A DNA stretch of 64,000 nucleotides, taken from Penicillium oxalicum (taxonomy: Eukaryota; Ascomycota; Eurotiomycetes; Eurotiales; Aspergillaceae). A program made the translations under genes and the position numbers. Numbering within the stretch: the stretch's first letter is position 1; each line of letters opens with the position of its first letter. Of this stretch, positions 32,902-44,763 are shown piece after piece. The stretch is taken from assembly GCF_001723175.1 (NCBI RefSeq), contig NC_064650.1, forward strand, positions 5,394,001-5,458,000, in the 5' to 3' direction. The notes under the pieces are model-generated. The model searched no databases. It had not been told where the DNA came from and was given only the letters and a program-made list of their open reading frames with translations.

Positions 32902-34481
32902 TCATAAGGCGAAGACCCGCACTTTCATGTCAACGCTCCCCGTAGCAAGAACACATCGAATGGACATCTTGCTGGCCGCATTGGGATCGTCCTTGGCCGT
33001 ACTGGACGTAGGGTCCCCATTCGCCCCGGTGGCGCCGTTGGTGTTGGTCTCTTTGATCAACGGTGGTGCCCATCGAATCGAGCTCACAAAGTGATCATGG
33101 GCCATGATCGTGCGAATACATTTGCACTCCTGAGTGAGATCCCAGCACCGAAGAGTCTTGTCGTCTGCTACCGAGAGGAGATACTTGCCTCCAGGATGGA
33201 AGACCAATGCTCGCACCCAGTTATCATGGCCCACCAATGTTTTGATCAAATTTCCCCGTGCATCCCACAATCGAATGGTCTTGTCTCGAGAGCCAGTCGC
33301 CACAAATTCCGCAGATGATGAAGATGGAGGCGGTTTCTTGAGTCCCGCCAAAGGTGCAAGATATGGATAGCTCGTCGTAGGAGCAAAGGCAACACATTCA
33401 ATCACATGTTCGTGGCCCAGGAACGTGGCCTTGGATTCCCCAGACGATATATCCCATAGTCGAGGAACCTGGTCCTCTCCGGCAGAGAACAAGAAGCGCC
33501 CGTCTGGCGAGGGCGCTACATCTCGTACCCATGCGGAGTGGCCCTGTAAAGTCTTCACACAGTACCCAGTGGTCACGTCCCATATGCGTAGTGTCATATC
33601 ACGGGACGCAGAAACCAACAAGTTGCCCGACATGGGAGACCCTGCGGCTCCGGATGGAATGAATCGCACTGCCGAGACACTATGGTCATGACCAGGCAGA
33701 GTGCGAATGTTCTTGTATTCATCCGCTGGATCAAACAACTTGATCGTCAAGTCAGATGAGCATGAGGCCAGAAGGGTTCCCCCGCGAGGCCCGCCATAGT
33801 CTACATCGAGCACCGCTCTCGTGTGACCCTTGATTGTCCGCTCCAATTCACCCAGCTCCCAGTCCCAAATCTTGATCGTACTGTCTTCGGAACCCGATGC
33901 GAGTGAGGAGAAAATAGGGTGGAACGCCACGCAGTTCACACCCGACCGATGCGACTCGAGGTTGTGGCGCGCCGGAGCTCGAGGTAACCACGATGCCGGA
34001 TCTTGGTTTCTTCGAGAGAGAGATGTAGGTGTGGCGGTGTCCAATTCAGTCTGCAGGCTGGCAATTCGCGTCTCAAGGTCCATAATCTACCAGATTTCCA
34101 CGTCAGCCGTCTCCTTCTATTTTTTGGGTCTCTCTCTCTCCCTCTTTCCCTCTCTCTTTCCGCCCTTGCGCAATGCAGCAAGCGCTAGGCCGAAGAAGGC
34201 TGCCCCTCACCTTTTTCTGTAGCCTCACGACGCTGGTCCATTTCTTTTCCAGCAGACCCTCATATTTTTTCAATGTAGCATCTTCCACGGAGACCGAATC
34301 GCCAAGTTCCTCTCGTAGGGCGGCGCACGTCTGCGGCAGGTTCGCGGCGCTCAGATAGGCAATCATTGCCTTGTGCCTGTGGTCCACGAGATTGAATTAG
34401 CTGTGGTCGTCTGAAAGTCAAGATCCTTCTTCTCAAAACTTACAGCTCCTCCGCCTGTCGCGCCGTGAGGAGCTGGCTCAT
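32902..34481 (-). CDS. nudF: Nuclear distribution protein NudF (LIS1)
   Basis: This is the regulator of cytoplasmic dynein needed for nuclear migration along hyphae; it acts with NudE at microtubule plus ends. The exons complement(32902..34086, 34211..34376, 34444..34481) give 462 residues, near the usual 440-460. The LisH motif is at about 8-40 ([20 protein letters not shown]), followed by a short coiled coil (about 60-90) and seven WD40 repeats from about 105 to the end, with clear GH...WD units such as [30 protein letters not shown] and [16 protein letters not shown]. The first exon ([13 protein letters not shown]) is only 38 nt. One loop near residues 420-440 is a Thr/Asn/Ala-rich low-complexity insert, as in other fungal NudF. 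It shares a promoter with alpA. Confidence 0.97.
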
Positions 34482-35190
34482 GGTGCCGGCGGGATTGTGT
34501 GCTTCTCGGTCAGATATCTTCACTGCGTCTCCGCATATACTAGAGGGGGTTGTGCTGGCGGGTCTCCTGGTCGCCCGTGACTATGAAATGTAGAGAATTG
34601 TCCAGCGCCTCGGTCCAAAATGTCCACTTGGATTGGAGACTTGGTCGGGCCTAAGCACTTTGCGTTTGAAAGGTTGTCAGGTCGGGATCGCAAACGTTCA
34701 ACGGTGATCGCGGGGTCACAACAAAAACAACACTCGACACCGCCAAGCCCGCTTGTTTACTTTCTGATTGCCAGTCCGCCGCTATTTATTCCATCCCTCT
34801 CCAGAAGGCGTTCGAAGGCAGCGCAGATCACTCCGCCACGACATAGAGTCGTCTCTTCTCTCGCTCTACATCAGCAGCCTACGTTTCATGTGATCTCGGC
34901 TGCTGTGAATGTCACATTGTACTCTTGCTTGTTGGCGATCAATTTCTCTGGTCGCAGACTGGCCTCATCCGGCACCCCCCCCCCCCCGTTGATTTGGGCA
35001 CCGAGCCAGCGTCAGGTACGATCACGTCGCTCTGCCCTTGGATGGACTTACCTCCCCACGTGGAGCCTCCCTTATGTTCTTGAAAACCCCCCTGGCGCTT
35101 TGTTGGGCCTGCGAAGCTTTACTGATCGGAAGACATTGGAAGACAGTGTTCAAACTTCCGTTCTTCCTCCCAATCGACTAATCGCACATC
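34482..35190. promoter_or_regulatory. Bidirectional promoter of nudF and alpA
   Basis: This is 709 bp between divergent ATGs of two microtubule-related genes. It contains a 13-base C run (34975-34987) on the alpA side. No second coding frame of interest was seen. A promoter role follows from the geometry; individual factor sites are not identifiable. Confidence 0.55.
34975..34987. repeat. 13-base C homopolymer in the nudF/alpA promoter
   Basis: This is an uninterrupted run of 13 C in the divergent promoter, about 200 bp before the alpA ATG. Its length is assembly-sensitive. Confidence 0.8.
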
Positions 35191-38123
35191 ATGGCTGAGG
35201 GCGAGGAGGATTTCTCCTCTCTACCATTGCCAGAACGCTTCGCTCACAAGGTGCGATCTCTCCCATATTTCTGCGTGTGGCAGCGCGGTTTTTGGCCTGC
35301 TTGATGATGTCACTGACTAAATTTCCATCGAAAGAACTGGAAAGTGCGAAAAGAAGGTTACGAAGATGCGAAGGCACAATTCGAAAAGACACCCGACGAG
35401 TCTGCACCCGTATTCACGCCATTTCTACAGGACCCCGGAATATGGAAAGGCGCCGTGGCAGACTCCAATGTCGCGGCCCAGGTGGAAGGATTGGGTGCCT
35501 ATTGCGCCTTCTTGAAATTCGGTGGAGTGCAGGCCTGCACGAGGTACCGCCGGACTACCCTCTGACTGACTGTCGTGTTCTTGTCGCTCACAGACTTGTA
35601 GGAGTCGTCCATACACCGTCGGCCCAATCGCAGAAAAGGGCCTTCCCTGCGCCAGACCAGCAGGCAAAGCTAGCGCCCAGGAAGCCCTTTTGCTTTGTGT
35701 TGAGCTGGACAGTGCCGATGCTGTCCTTGAAGATCTTCTCCCCGTTATATCCCACAAAGTACCCAAGACGATTGCCGGCGCTCTCGCCGCTTTGACGATA
35801 CTATACCACAACTTTGGCTGCAAGATTGTAGATCCCAAGCCCACACTCAAAGCACTTCCTAAGGTGTTCGGTCACGCCGACAAGAACGTCCGAGCCGAGG
35901 CACAAGGGTTGACAGTCGAGTTGTACCGATGGCTACGCGAAGCAATCAAGCCTCTCTTCTGGTCTGACCTGAAGCCAGTGCAGCAGCAAGACTTGGAGAA
36001 ACTGTTTGAGAATGTCAAACAGGAGCCCTCGCCCAAGCAGGAACGATTTACTCGAGCCCAACAGGATGCCATGGCTGCTGCAAGCGCAAATCCGGCAGCC
36101 AGCGATGGTGGAGATGACCAGGGTGGGGAAGAATTTGCGGAGGAGGAAGCAGAGGAGGTGGACGTCTTTGATCTGGCCGAACCTGTGGATGTGATGCCCA
36201 AAATTCCCAAAGATCTTCACGACCAGCTTGCTTCCTCCAAGTGGAAAGACCGCAAAGAAGCCTTGGACGCTTTGTACACCGCGGTGAATGTCCCACGAAT
36301 CAGAGATGGACCCTTTGACGAGATTGTGAGGGCCCTTGCCAAATGCATGAAAGACGCCAACATCGCAGTCGTCACTGTCGCCGCGAATTGCGTTGATCTC
36401 TTGGCCAAGGGTCTTCGCAACGGATTCCTCAAGTACCGATCGATCATTATGGCGCCTATGCTAGAGCGCCTGAAGGAAAAGAAGCAGTCCGTGGCTGACG
36501 CATTAGGCCAAGCTTTGGATGCGGTATTCATGTCGACAGATCTTTCCGAATGCTTGGAGGAGATCCTCGAGTTCCTCAAACACAAGAACCCGCAGGTTAA
36601 GCAGGAGACCCTCAAGTTCTTGATTCGATGCCTTCGCACGACTCGCGTTGTGCCTTCTAAGCCCGATATCAAGGCCATTGCTGATGCGGGGACCAAAGCA
36701 ATGACCGAGTCCACAGAAGGCCTTCGATCCGGCGGTGCGGAGATCCTCGGTACCCTGATGAAGATCATGGGCGAAAGGGCCATGAATCCCTATCTCGAAG
36801 GTCTGGATGATATTCGGAAGACGAAGATCAAAGAGTACTTTGAAACGGCAGAGGTCAAGGCCAAAGACCGACCAAAGCCGATCGTTGCACCTCCAAAGCC
36901 CGCTGCCCCTGCCGGTCGAAAAGTCGCTCCAGGTAAGAAGCCTGCGTTGGGGACAAAGAGACCGGCTCCAGCGGCTGCAGCTCCTCCGGCAGCGGAAGAG
37001 CCGCCAGCCAAGGTAGCGCCTCGGGGAGTTGCCTCCAAGCTTGGAAAACCAGGTCTGGCTCCCCCTAGCAGCGCGGGCATGAAGCTACAGCGCAAGCTAG
37101 GCGGTCCCGGCGGCCTGGCTTCGCCGCAGAGACGAGTTGCGACTCCTCCGACAGAAGACGCAGCGCCAGCTCCACCCGCGGCTCCCAAGTTTGGCCTCGG
37201 TCGTGGCCTCGCTGGTCGTCCCATCGCCAAGCCGGCCGCGCCAGTCGAGCCCGCTCCAGTTCCTGCTGCCCCAGCAGTGAACGCTATGTCGGCAGCGGAC
37301 CGTGCCGAACTGGAGGAGCTGCGAGCGGAGAAGGAGAGTTTCTTGCGTACGATTGATGATCTGAAGAATGAGCGGTCGAAATATAATTCCCAGATCACCG
37401 AGCTCCAGAATCAGAACGCGCAGTTGATTGAAGACCACACCAGAGATGTCTTGAGCATCAAGGCCAAAGAAACACAACTGGTTCGCGCACGCAGTGATGC
37501 CGAGGCCGCTGAGCAGAATGTGCAAAAACAACAACGCGAGATCGAGCGGCTGAAGCGTGAGCTGGCGCGCGCTCTCCGTGCATCGGCCATTAGTCCTCCC
37601 AATGCCGGCTCCGAGGCTGGCAGTCTCGGTCTATCCGACTCTGCGTCAATTTATCAAGAATCTGTCAGCAACGGACATGCCGCCCGCTCGGGCCTGCATC
37701 TTCAATCTCGCTTCGACAACAGTCGTCCCCGAAGCTACGTGTCTGCCACTCCCAGCGAGGAGAAGGAAAACACCGGTCTGGAGTCTCCAGGTGGTCTTGG
37801 ACCCCGAGAGGGTAGTGGATTTGGTCTTGGGCGCCGGAAGCTCAGCCCTACGTACGGATTGTCTGGCCTTGGTAGCCCGACGCGGTCATCTCGAAGCTCA
37901 GCGCATGCTACTGACGACGAATCTGCACACCGGTCTGTAGAACCTGCGGAGAATTGGAAGCGTGCTGCGGAAGTGACCAGTCAACTGAAGGCGAGAATCG
38001 AGCAAATGAAGGTGCGTGACTTTTGGTGGATAATTTTCACTTCAGCTCTCCTCTCCGACGTGTTACTGACAATTTATATCACAGGCTCGACAAGGGCTAT
38101 CTCGACCCCCCGCACAACGCTAA
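35191..38123 (+). CDS. alpA: Microtubule polymerase of the XMAP215/Stu2 family (AlpA)
   Basis: This protein binds tubulin dimers through TOG domains and speeds plus-end growth; it acts at plus ends and spindle pole bodies. The exons 35191..35250, 35335..35543, 35602..38011 and 38085..38123 join to 905 residues, close to known fungal Stu2/AlpA lengths. TOG1 occupies about 1-240 (LPLPERFAHKNWKVRKEGYEDA) and TOG2 about 285-500 (DQLASSKWKDRKEALDAL). A Lys/Pro/Ala-rich basic linker spans about 510-640, and a coiled coil for dimerisation spans about 650-750 (ELEELRAEKESFLRTIDDLK). The C-terminus is Ser/Gly-rich with a last helix ending ARQGLSRPPAQR, encoded by a 39-nt terminal exon. An acidic patch (EEFAEEEAEEVD) separates the two TOG domains. 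Confidence 0.95.
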
Positions 38124-40026
38124 TGACCATCTTGGACGACCGCATCATGACCATGCCTCGACATTTCTTTTCCACTGAATTTCACCTTGCTGCTCTTTAC
38201 TTTGCCAGGCCTTTTTCCTTTCTTCTTCCATCTTCTTCTGTGCCACACGAGGCCTCATGGAGGCTCGGTTTTTTGATGCATTTACGGCCCATGAGCTTCC
38301 TTGGGAACATATCCATTCTACGAGGCGTGATAGGCTGGGCCGTTGTTTTTTTTTGTTGAGCCCACATCTATTGCTTTGCTTTTCTCATTGGTTCACTTGA
38401 TTCTCCTGCCGAGCTGTTACGGGAGTCTTTCCATGTCTCCATTTCAGCCTCACATCAGGCATATCTTGTTTTTTTTAGGCCCACTTCTCTTCTATTCCCC
38501 GATTGTTTCATTCTGTGTTTCTGTATTATAGATCTCACCGGCCTCGGTGTGCTCCTTTTATCGAATTTTAGGAGGGAAATCTATGTGTTAGGCAGTGTGG
38601 AATCTGACTTTTGAATTGCTAGGGTGAACATCTTGTCGCACGGAGATAGGTAGCTGCATGTGTCCTGGATAGTAAAGGGTCTATCATCAATTTCTCGTCA
38701 AATTGCCCAGGCACTGCACCTATCCATTATTTGGCTAGACTCGGAGCACATAGTAAGAAATTTGAAGTTTTTATTAAACCAGCAAGATCCAGTAGGTGGT
38801 CGGGTAGGATTCCATCATAGATGGTCAAATAGGTACATGTAGGTACTCCAGACATCGATAATTAATTTGTCGTACCCATTCCACCAATATACTGGATAGT
38901 GGATATTGATGTCGTGCAGCGACACCTTTCTTAGGTATACGGTACCTACTTAATTTTAAACTTGTCGACTGCTCGCTCTGTTCCCATTGGAACCAGTAGG
39001 TAGCAACTGATAGATATCCATGTGGTATACCTATGTAAGCAAGGGCTTGGTTCTGCTCTTCTCCGCTGAAAAAGCCACTTTTTCATTTCAAAACCAAGGA
39101 CGGGCTTCAACAAAGGAGGTTCCAGAAATACATAGCGATCAAGTGCCCGGATAAGTTCTGCGTATGCGGTTTGTCTACTATGTCTGGATAGAACGTGGTT
39201 ATCTCTGCACTTGAGGTTACAAGGTAGGTGGGTAAGGGGATAAGGTTACTATGGATAATCTTGAATTTATATACACGCCCGGATGGATCTGAGTAGGCGG
39301 GCTCATAAGATTCTGGTAGCCTGACCTTCCAAGCTAGCTCTATAATGAATGGAGCGACACGATTTACCACATGAAACTTCCTGAGCATGACCGGTAAAAT
39401 ATAAGGTGCACTTCCATGGTGTCGCACCAGTCAAGGACAAACGACGATGAAAAGTGACGATTCAATTTCGAGAGGATGAACCTCAAAAGGACCAGGTCCG
39501 ACCTGGGGAAGACAGGATGAGATGGCATTACGTAAGGTATTCCGAAAAGTTACGCGTGCTTCAAAGTATACAGGGACGAGGAGAGAAACCTAGAAATCTA
39601 GAAGCAGAGTACATGAATGCCATTCTAAACAGGGATTACAATCAGCCATGGACGTGGCTAACCCACGACGGAGGGCATGATTTGAACAGGTTGAGAAATG
39701 CATTCATGGGTATCTGCAGGAAAGGGGTAATAAAGTGGCAATAACAGGGTAGTATATCAACAGCCTGATGCCAAAGGGAAGTCGTAAGAATAATTCGTTG
39801 TTTTCTTTTTGGGTGGGTCAGAATGGGAATTTTGTCACGAAAAAGGGGCCGAAGAGCTCCTTTCACCACCCATCTCTAGCTAAAAGAAAAGAAAACACTT
39901 TTGGCCGTCGAGGTCGTCCGGAGCCGGAAACGCCTTTCCGTTTTCCCATCCAAGACTTTTTCAAAGAGCACTTTGGCAAAACCGATCACGTCAAGACAAA
40001 ACCAAGTCATCCCGGAAAGGGTGAAC
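38124..40026. other. 1.9-kb convergent spacer between alpA and the eL8 gene
   Basis: The alpA 3' UTR side is T-rich. From about 38800 to 39050 the DNA is AT-rich and repeatedly contains short palindromic words such as GGTACC/TAGGTAC. A 96-codon frame at 39454-39744 starts at GTG, not ATG, and resembles no family. No RNA gene was found. Confidence 0.5.
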
Positions 40027-41254
40027 TTAGACCTTGATGGCGGACTCAACAGCCTTGCGCTTCTTCTCCTGGCGGGCGTTGGCCTTGGCACCCATGATAC
40101 CACCACCCCAGTGACGGCGGGCATCCTCGTACTTGTCGGTGTAACCCTCCTTGATGGCAGAGAGGAGCTTGGAGAACTCAGCCTTGTCCTCAGCGCGGAC
40201 CTCGGTCAGAGCAAGAACAGCAGAGGTCTGAGGAAAATGAGTTAGTTTCTGGAAAAAAAGAAACATGCTGATCAAGATTGATGAGATACATACCTTCTTG
40301 TGGACAACGGTACCGAGACGGGCCTTGCCCTTGACGATGGCGTAGGGGACACCCATCTTGCGGCAGAGGGCGGGGAGGAAGACAACCAACTCAATGGGGT
40401 CAACGTCGTGGGCAATGAGGACAAGGGAAGCCTTCTTGTTCTCAACGAGACCAACAACGTGGTTGAGACCGTACTTGACGTGGTAGGGCTTCTTGGAGAC
40501 ATCCTCCTTCTTCTTGCCCTCGGAGACAGCGGTAGCCTCCTGGACGAGACGCTCCTTCTTCTCGGCCTTGGTCTCAGGGCGGTACTTGGCGAGGAGCTTG
40601 AAGGTCTGGGCAGCGGTGTTGCGGTCCAGGGTGTTCTGGAACTGAGCGATTGAAGGGGGAACCTTCAGACGCATGTTCAGAATCTTCTTCTGGCGCTGGA
40701 GGCGGACATATTCGGGCCACTTGACGAAGCGGGACAGGTTGCGCTTGGGCTGAACATCCTGGCCAATGCCGAAGTTGCGGGAACGCTTCTCGATGAGAGG
40801 GTTCTGTGTCGAACAAATTAGTATCATCCACCTCTCCCCAAGTGATGTGCTCCCGATGGAAAGAAGTACTAACCTTAGCGGCCTTCTTGGACGAGCCAGC
40901 CTTGCCCTGGGGGTAGGGCATGGCGGCGGTCTTCTTTCCGGACTTGGGAGGCTATCATTGAGAAAAAGAAGATCAGCGATCTAGTCCTTTACGGGCTGCA
41001 TCTTCTTTGAACTCTAAGGAGCGTCGCGCAGGTGAGACAGCCTTTTTCAAGGGCGCTCACACTGCACGGAACAACTCCAGCCAGATCATCATCAAGATTG
41101 TTCCATATCTCTTTCGAGGCTATGGGCAATCGATGGAATTTGTGCTTCAATTCAATCAAGAATTGGAAGCATGGCGAAAAAAACGACACAGTTGTTCTAC
41201 GGCATCGCTGCGATGGGCGAAGCCTGAACAACAAAATGTTCAAGTGCTTACCAT
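40027..41254 (-). CDS. RPL8: Cytosolic 60S ribosomal protein eL8 (L7a/L8)
   Basis: This is an rRNA-binding protein of the large cytosolic subunit (L7Ae fold). The exons complement(40027..40227, 40294..40803, 40874..40951, 41252..41254) give 263 residues, the usual length. Recognisable blocks are [34 protein letters not shown], the kink-turn-binding core [20 protein letters not shown] followed by [19 protein letters not shown], and the tail [14 protein letters not shown]. The initiating exon consists of the ATG alone, followed by a gtaagc donor and a 300-nt intron; without it the frame would have to start inside exon 2 and lose [10 protein letters not shown]. Codon use is strongly C/G-ending, as expected of a highly expressed gene. 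Confidence 0.95.
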
Positions 41255-41925
41255 TTTGTCGACTGAAGATCGGTGCGCTGGGTGACGGTTGACGATAGAG
41301 AGAAGAGCAAATCTTTGCTGGACAAAAGACAATCTTTTGAATTTCTCGTGGGGCGCACTAGCGCGGGCATGTGACTAGGGCTTAGGGTACGGGAATGGAG
41401 CATGGGCAGACGCTGTGACAATCACGTGATATGCATCCGGATCGAGACCGCGAGCCTAATGCTGCAATGGCGTACCCATGATCCACACCCTCAATATCTT
41501 AATTGCGCCTTATATCCGCCTTTTGGCAATTTTCTACCAATTAGGCAATTACAATATTGATCGTTTGTCTAATGATAGAGAGCAACTTCGTGTCGCATAT
41601 CCTGTTTCTGAGTCCAAGTCTACTGGAGGCCACCGTAAGCATTTCAGTGGATTGGGCGAATTCCGACTTACAGCTTGGTGGCCAAGGCTTCCAACAGAAG
41701 TATGACTGGGACCTTCCACCCCCGGGAGATGTACGGAAGAGTACTGCTCACCGATTAATGCTCAGAATACAAGCAATAGATACAGGGATATTCTGCCATC
41801 CTAGAAATCACCACGAAGATGTATTTAGAACCATCAAAGATCATACTGAATAAACCCAGCACCGGAGACTGGTCCGCGATGGGATGTTAGAAAAACGCCG
41901 TTCATGCAAAACCAAGATTTCTACA
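41255..41925. other. Spacer between the eL8 promoter and the aps3 3' end
   Basis: This is 671 bp. The left part is the eL8 leader and promoter, and the right part is the aps3 3' flank (both genes are on the minus strand). No coding frame of note is present. Confidence 0.45.
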
Positions 41926-42554
41926 TCATCGCCAGGCTCCCAACCCTGGCAAACCTCCACGCCCCAGACTGGAACTCGCAGCTTGGATGGCCTTCTTCTT
42001 TCCAGCGGTGCCTTCCTGACTCCGTACGCCGGCAACGATCCGTTCATATATTTGTCTCCACAACCACCCACCCACGATCATTTCACTCAGCACCGCATGC
42101 ATTGTCTCATACCCAAAGATGAGATCGAGCTCGCAAACGTTCTCGAACATACGATCTAACGCTTCAACAAAGACTTGTATCAAATCAATCAAGGCGAGTG
42201 GAGATTCAGTGGAGGTCGAAATCATGATAAAGGAAAGTGTGGCGTAGGTTCGGTATGTGATTTGGGTTGGCGCATCGGAGGGCCCGGTTGTGCTGGCTGC
42301 GCCTTGCGACAGAAGCGGGGGGAGAGGGAGGAAGTTGCAGGCACTTGATGGGGGCTGAGCGACCAGGTGGTATATTTGCGCGATGAGAGATTGCTGTGTT
42401 TGTGTATCCTGAGAGAAAGCGTTAATTAAGTCGGTAGGGAACGACGAGGTCATCACCGCGGAGGCAGACTGTAGCGCACACATACCAGGGTGGTGTAGAA
42501 CTTGGTCAGACGGGGCTGGCCATTATTGTTGAAGACAAGAACTGCGTTGATCAT
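41926..42554 (-). CDS. aps3: AP-3 adaptor complex sigma subunit
   Basis: This is the small subunit of the AP-3 coat that sorts cargo from Golgi or endosomes to the vacuole. Two exons, complement(41926..42408, 42486..42554), give 183 residues. The longin-fold start is clear: MINAVLVFNNNGQPRLTKFY, with the phase-0 intron right after YTTL. Later signatures are ITYRTYATLSFIM, SPLALIDLIQVFVEALDRMF, NVCELDLIFGYETMHAVLSE and MIVGGWLWR, the last specific to sigma chains. The C-terminal 25 residues (Gly/Ala/Lys-rich) are a fungal extension. Between residues 45 and 75 there is a Pro/Ser-rich insert. It is divergent from the EngB gene. Confidence 0.93.
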
Positions 42555-42808
42555 GGTGAAGCCACTTATGCTGGCCTTTCCGGAGCCAGAAGGTAATCAC
42601 GTTCGGGAATGCGCAGATATGGTAGATTGCGAGGTTGACTCCGCGCCGAAGCTTAAGCAGACCCGGCGATGTTTCTTATCGATCACGCCGATAAGAACAG
42701 CCTCGGTCTCATCTCCGGGGGCCCGTGCGGACAATTTTCCAGAGATGGCGATCGAGTGCTCTTGACTAAATGATCCATGATTCACCACGCAGCCCCAAAA
42801 ACAGGAAT
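42555..42808. promoter_or_regulatory. Short bidirectional promoter, aps3 / engB
   Basis: Only 254 bp separate the two divergent ATGs (about 215 bp if the GTPase starts at 42770). No TATA box or conserved site could be named; function is inferred from spacing. Confidence 0.5.
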
Positions 42809-43856
42809 ATGAGGATACGAGCTGCTCATCCTTTGAAAGTGATCAGGTCTGTGGGTCGACCTGTGACAATCGAAACACCCACGGCAGCTACGCAGTTAGC
42901 ACCACAAACACCACCCCCATCACCAAGCCTCTCGAACCCCAACAAGCGCGCCCTCGAAGAACTCACCCCATCCGATCTGTGTTACTACTGGGATACCCAA
43001 CCCCCGACAGCTTCCCAACTCGCATTCGCGAACAAGATATTCATACCTTCACGCCACTCACCGACAAAACTATGGTCGGCCAGCAAGTTCCGTACCACGC
43101 CGCTCTCTTCCGTCGAGCCCGAAGTCGCATTCCTCGGCCGCTCCAACGTCGGTAAAAGCTCCCTTCTCAATGCGATCATGGGTCAAGAAATATGCTGGAC
43201 ATCTTCCAAACCCGGTCGTACGCGTGAGATGAACGCTTTTGGGATCGGAGGTACCAAAGGTGGTGAGCATAAAGTTGTCTTACTGGACATGCCTGGCTAT
43301 GGCAAGGCCAGTCGTGCGGAGTGGGGGATGGAAATCATGAAATATCTTCAGGGGCGAAAACAGTGAGTCTAAATTCTACGCCGCACTGGGCCTGCTGGCA
43401 TTCTTGAAAAAAAAGAACGTATCAATCTGACTGATCGGTGCATGACCCAGACTCCGTCGAGCCTTTATCCTCATTGACAGCGAACACGGCATCAAACAAA
43501 ATGATGCGGACATATTGGGCCTCTTCAGGCGATATGCAATTCCACACCAAGTGGTGCTTTCGAAGGTGGATAAGATCCTCGCTAAAGGGAAGAAGCAAAT
43601 GAAGACGGGTGCCTCTGCAATAGGAATCCAGCGACTGCAGGATGTCCTTCGTACCTTAAGACCCCTCGTGCAGCCAGATCCGAGTGCATCGGATGGACCG
43701 GGTGCACTGGGAGAGATCTTGACGTGTAGCGCAGACACGCCGGTTGGACCTGGTCGGGTCCTCGGGGTTGACGCAGTCCGCTGGGCCATTCTCTCAGCAG
43801 CAGGCATTGATGGAAGCTTGGAGGGCGCTGTGCCCACGTCCGACAAGCACACATGA
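42809..43856 (+). CDS. Mitochondrial GTP-binding protein of the EngB/YihA family
   Basis: This is a TrmE-Era-EngA-EngB-Septin-class GTPase; bacterial EngB (YihA/YsxC) is needed for large-subunit ribosome assembly, and the fungal version is expected in mitochondria. Two exons, 42809..43362 and 43451..43856, give 319 residues. G1 is GRSNVGKSS (about 110-118), G2/switch I follows [13 protein letters not shown]3 is DMPGYG (about 160) and G4 is SKVD (about 221). The chosen ATG starts a basic import-like sequence ([18 protein letters not shown]); an in-frame ATG at 42770 would add 13 residues. A Pro/Thr-rich region (about 20-55) links presequence and domain. A fungal insert near 240-275 follows the G4 motif. 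Confidence 0.92.
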
Positions 43857-44763
43857 AGTTTCCGAGCGACGTCCTGCGGGAGAATCAGTGAATACGCAAT
43901 CGTGAGCGTGCCAGAGGTTGGCCGGGGCCGAGAGACATCTCCATTCACTCTTTCGCGCGCGCAAACTTCCTGAGAGTATTGGCCCAGACGACCTCGTCCT
44001 GCGCCAACGGAATAAATAAGGCATCTAGTATCGTGCTCTTCCTAGGGTTCGTGGAAGTTTTTAATGAATCACAGCGGGATCTAGTTCATCAGCATTAATG
44101 TCATGGTGTCTCGGCGCTTCCTCACAACAGGCGAATACTGATAAATAATTGTCGAATTGAATCTATCATTACCTACTTGAGGCCTGAAGCTAGGGATAAG
44201 AGATGCAAAGATCGGTAGTAGATATGTTGTGCCCATTTCCCGAAATCAAGTCAAGGGAGAAAGGGTTGAAATGGAGTTTAAGCATGATAGTTCGATTCAA
44301 AAACCAGACGGAAAACAAGAGACACAGTGAGCAAAGATAGGACGAACAGGCACAAATTTGGTGAACAAGACGCTTGAATGTGAAAGACAGTTGACCAATC
44401 CAGCACGGGAAGTGGCCGATCACGCAAAGTGAGCGAGTGCTGGGTGATGACGATGGAAAATCAAGCTGGGAAGAACCAAACGCCCATTTGCCATCATAAT
44501 GCTGAGAAGCCGCAGACGCCAATCACGCTATGCAGAGACAACATTTGAAAATAGGAGAAGTCAAGAAACGGAGGGATAGGGTATCGTGCATAAGGGTGAA
44601 GGTAGTGAATATCATGGGACACGCCGAGAAACTAGAATAGAGCAAAAGCGCAAAAAGACAGAGGGAAGAAAAGGGAGCGGGGGGTTGGGGAAAAGACAAG
44701 GGAAAAGCATGCGACCTGGTCAGCCGTCCAGACGGCAGAAGAAAAGACTCTTTCTTGGGACAT
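43857..44763. other. Convergent 3' flanks of engB and cdc4
   Basis: This is 907 bp between facing stops, purine-rich on the + strand near 44635-44750. No protein-like frame or repeat was seen. Confidence 0.5.

Noticed and set aside
39454..39744. 96-codon frame between alpA and eL8
   Set aside because: It begins at GTG rather than ATG, has no introns or domain, and lies in a spacer with repeat-like words.
40300..40653. 117-codon open frame antisense to eL8
   Set aside because: Shadow of a highly biased ribosomal-protein gene.
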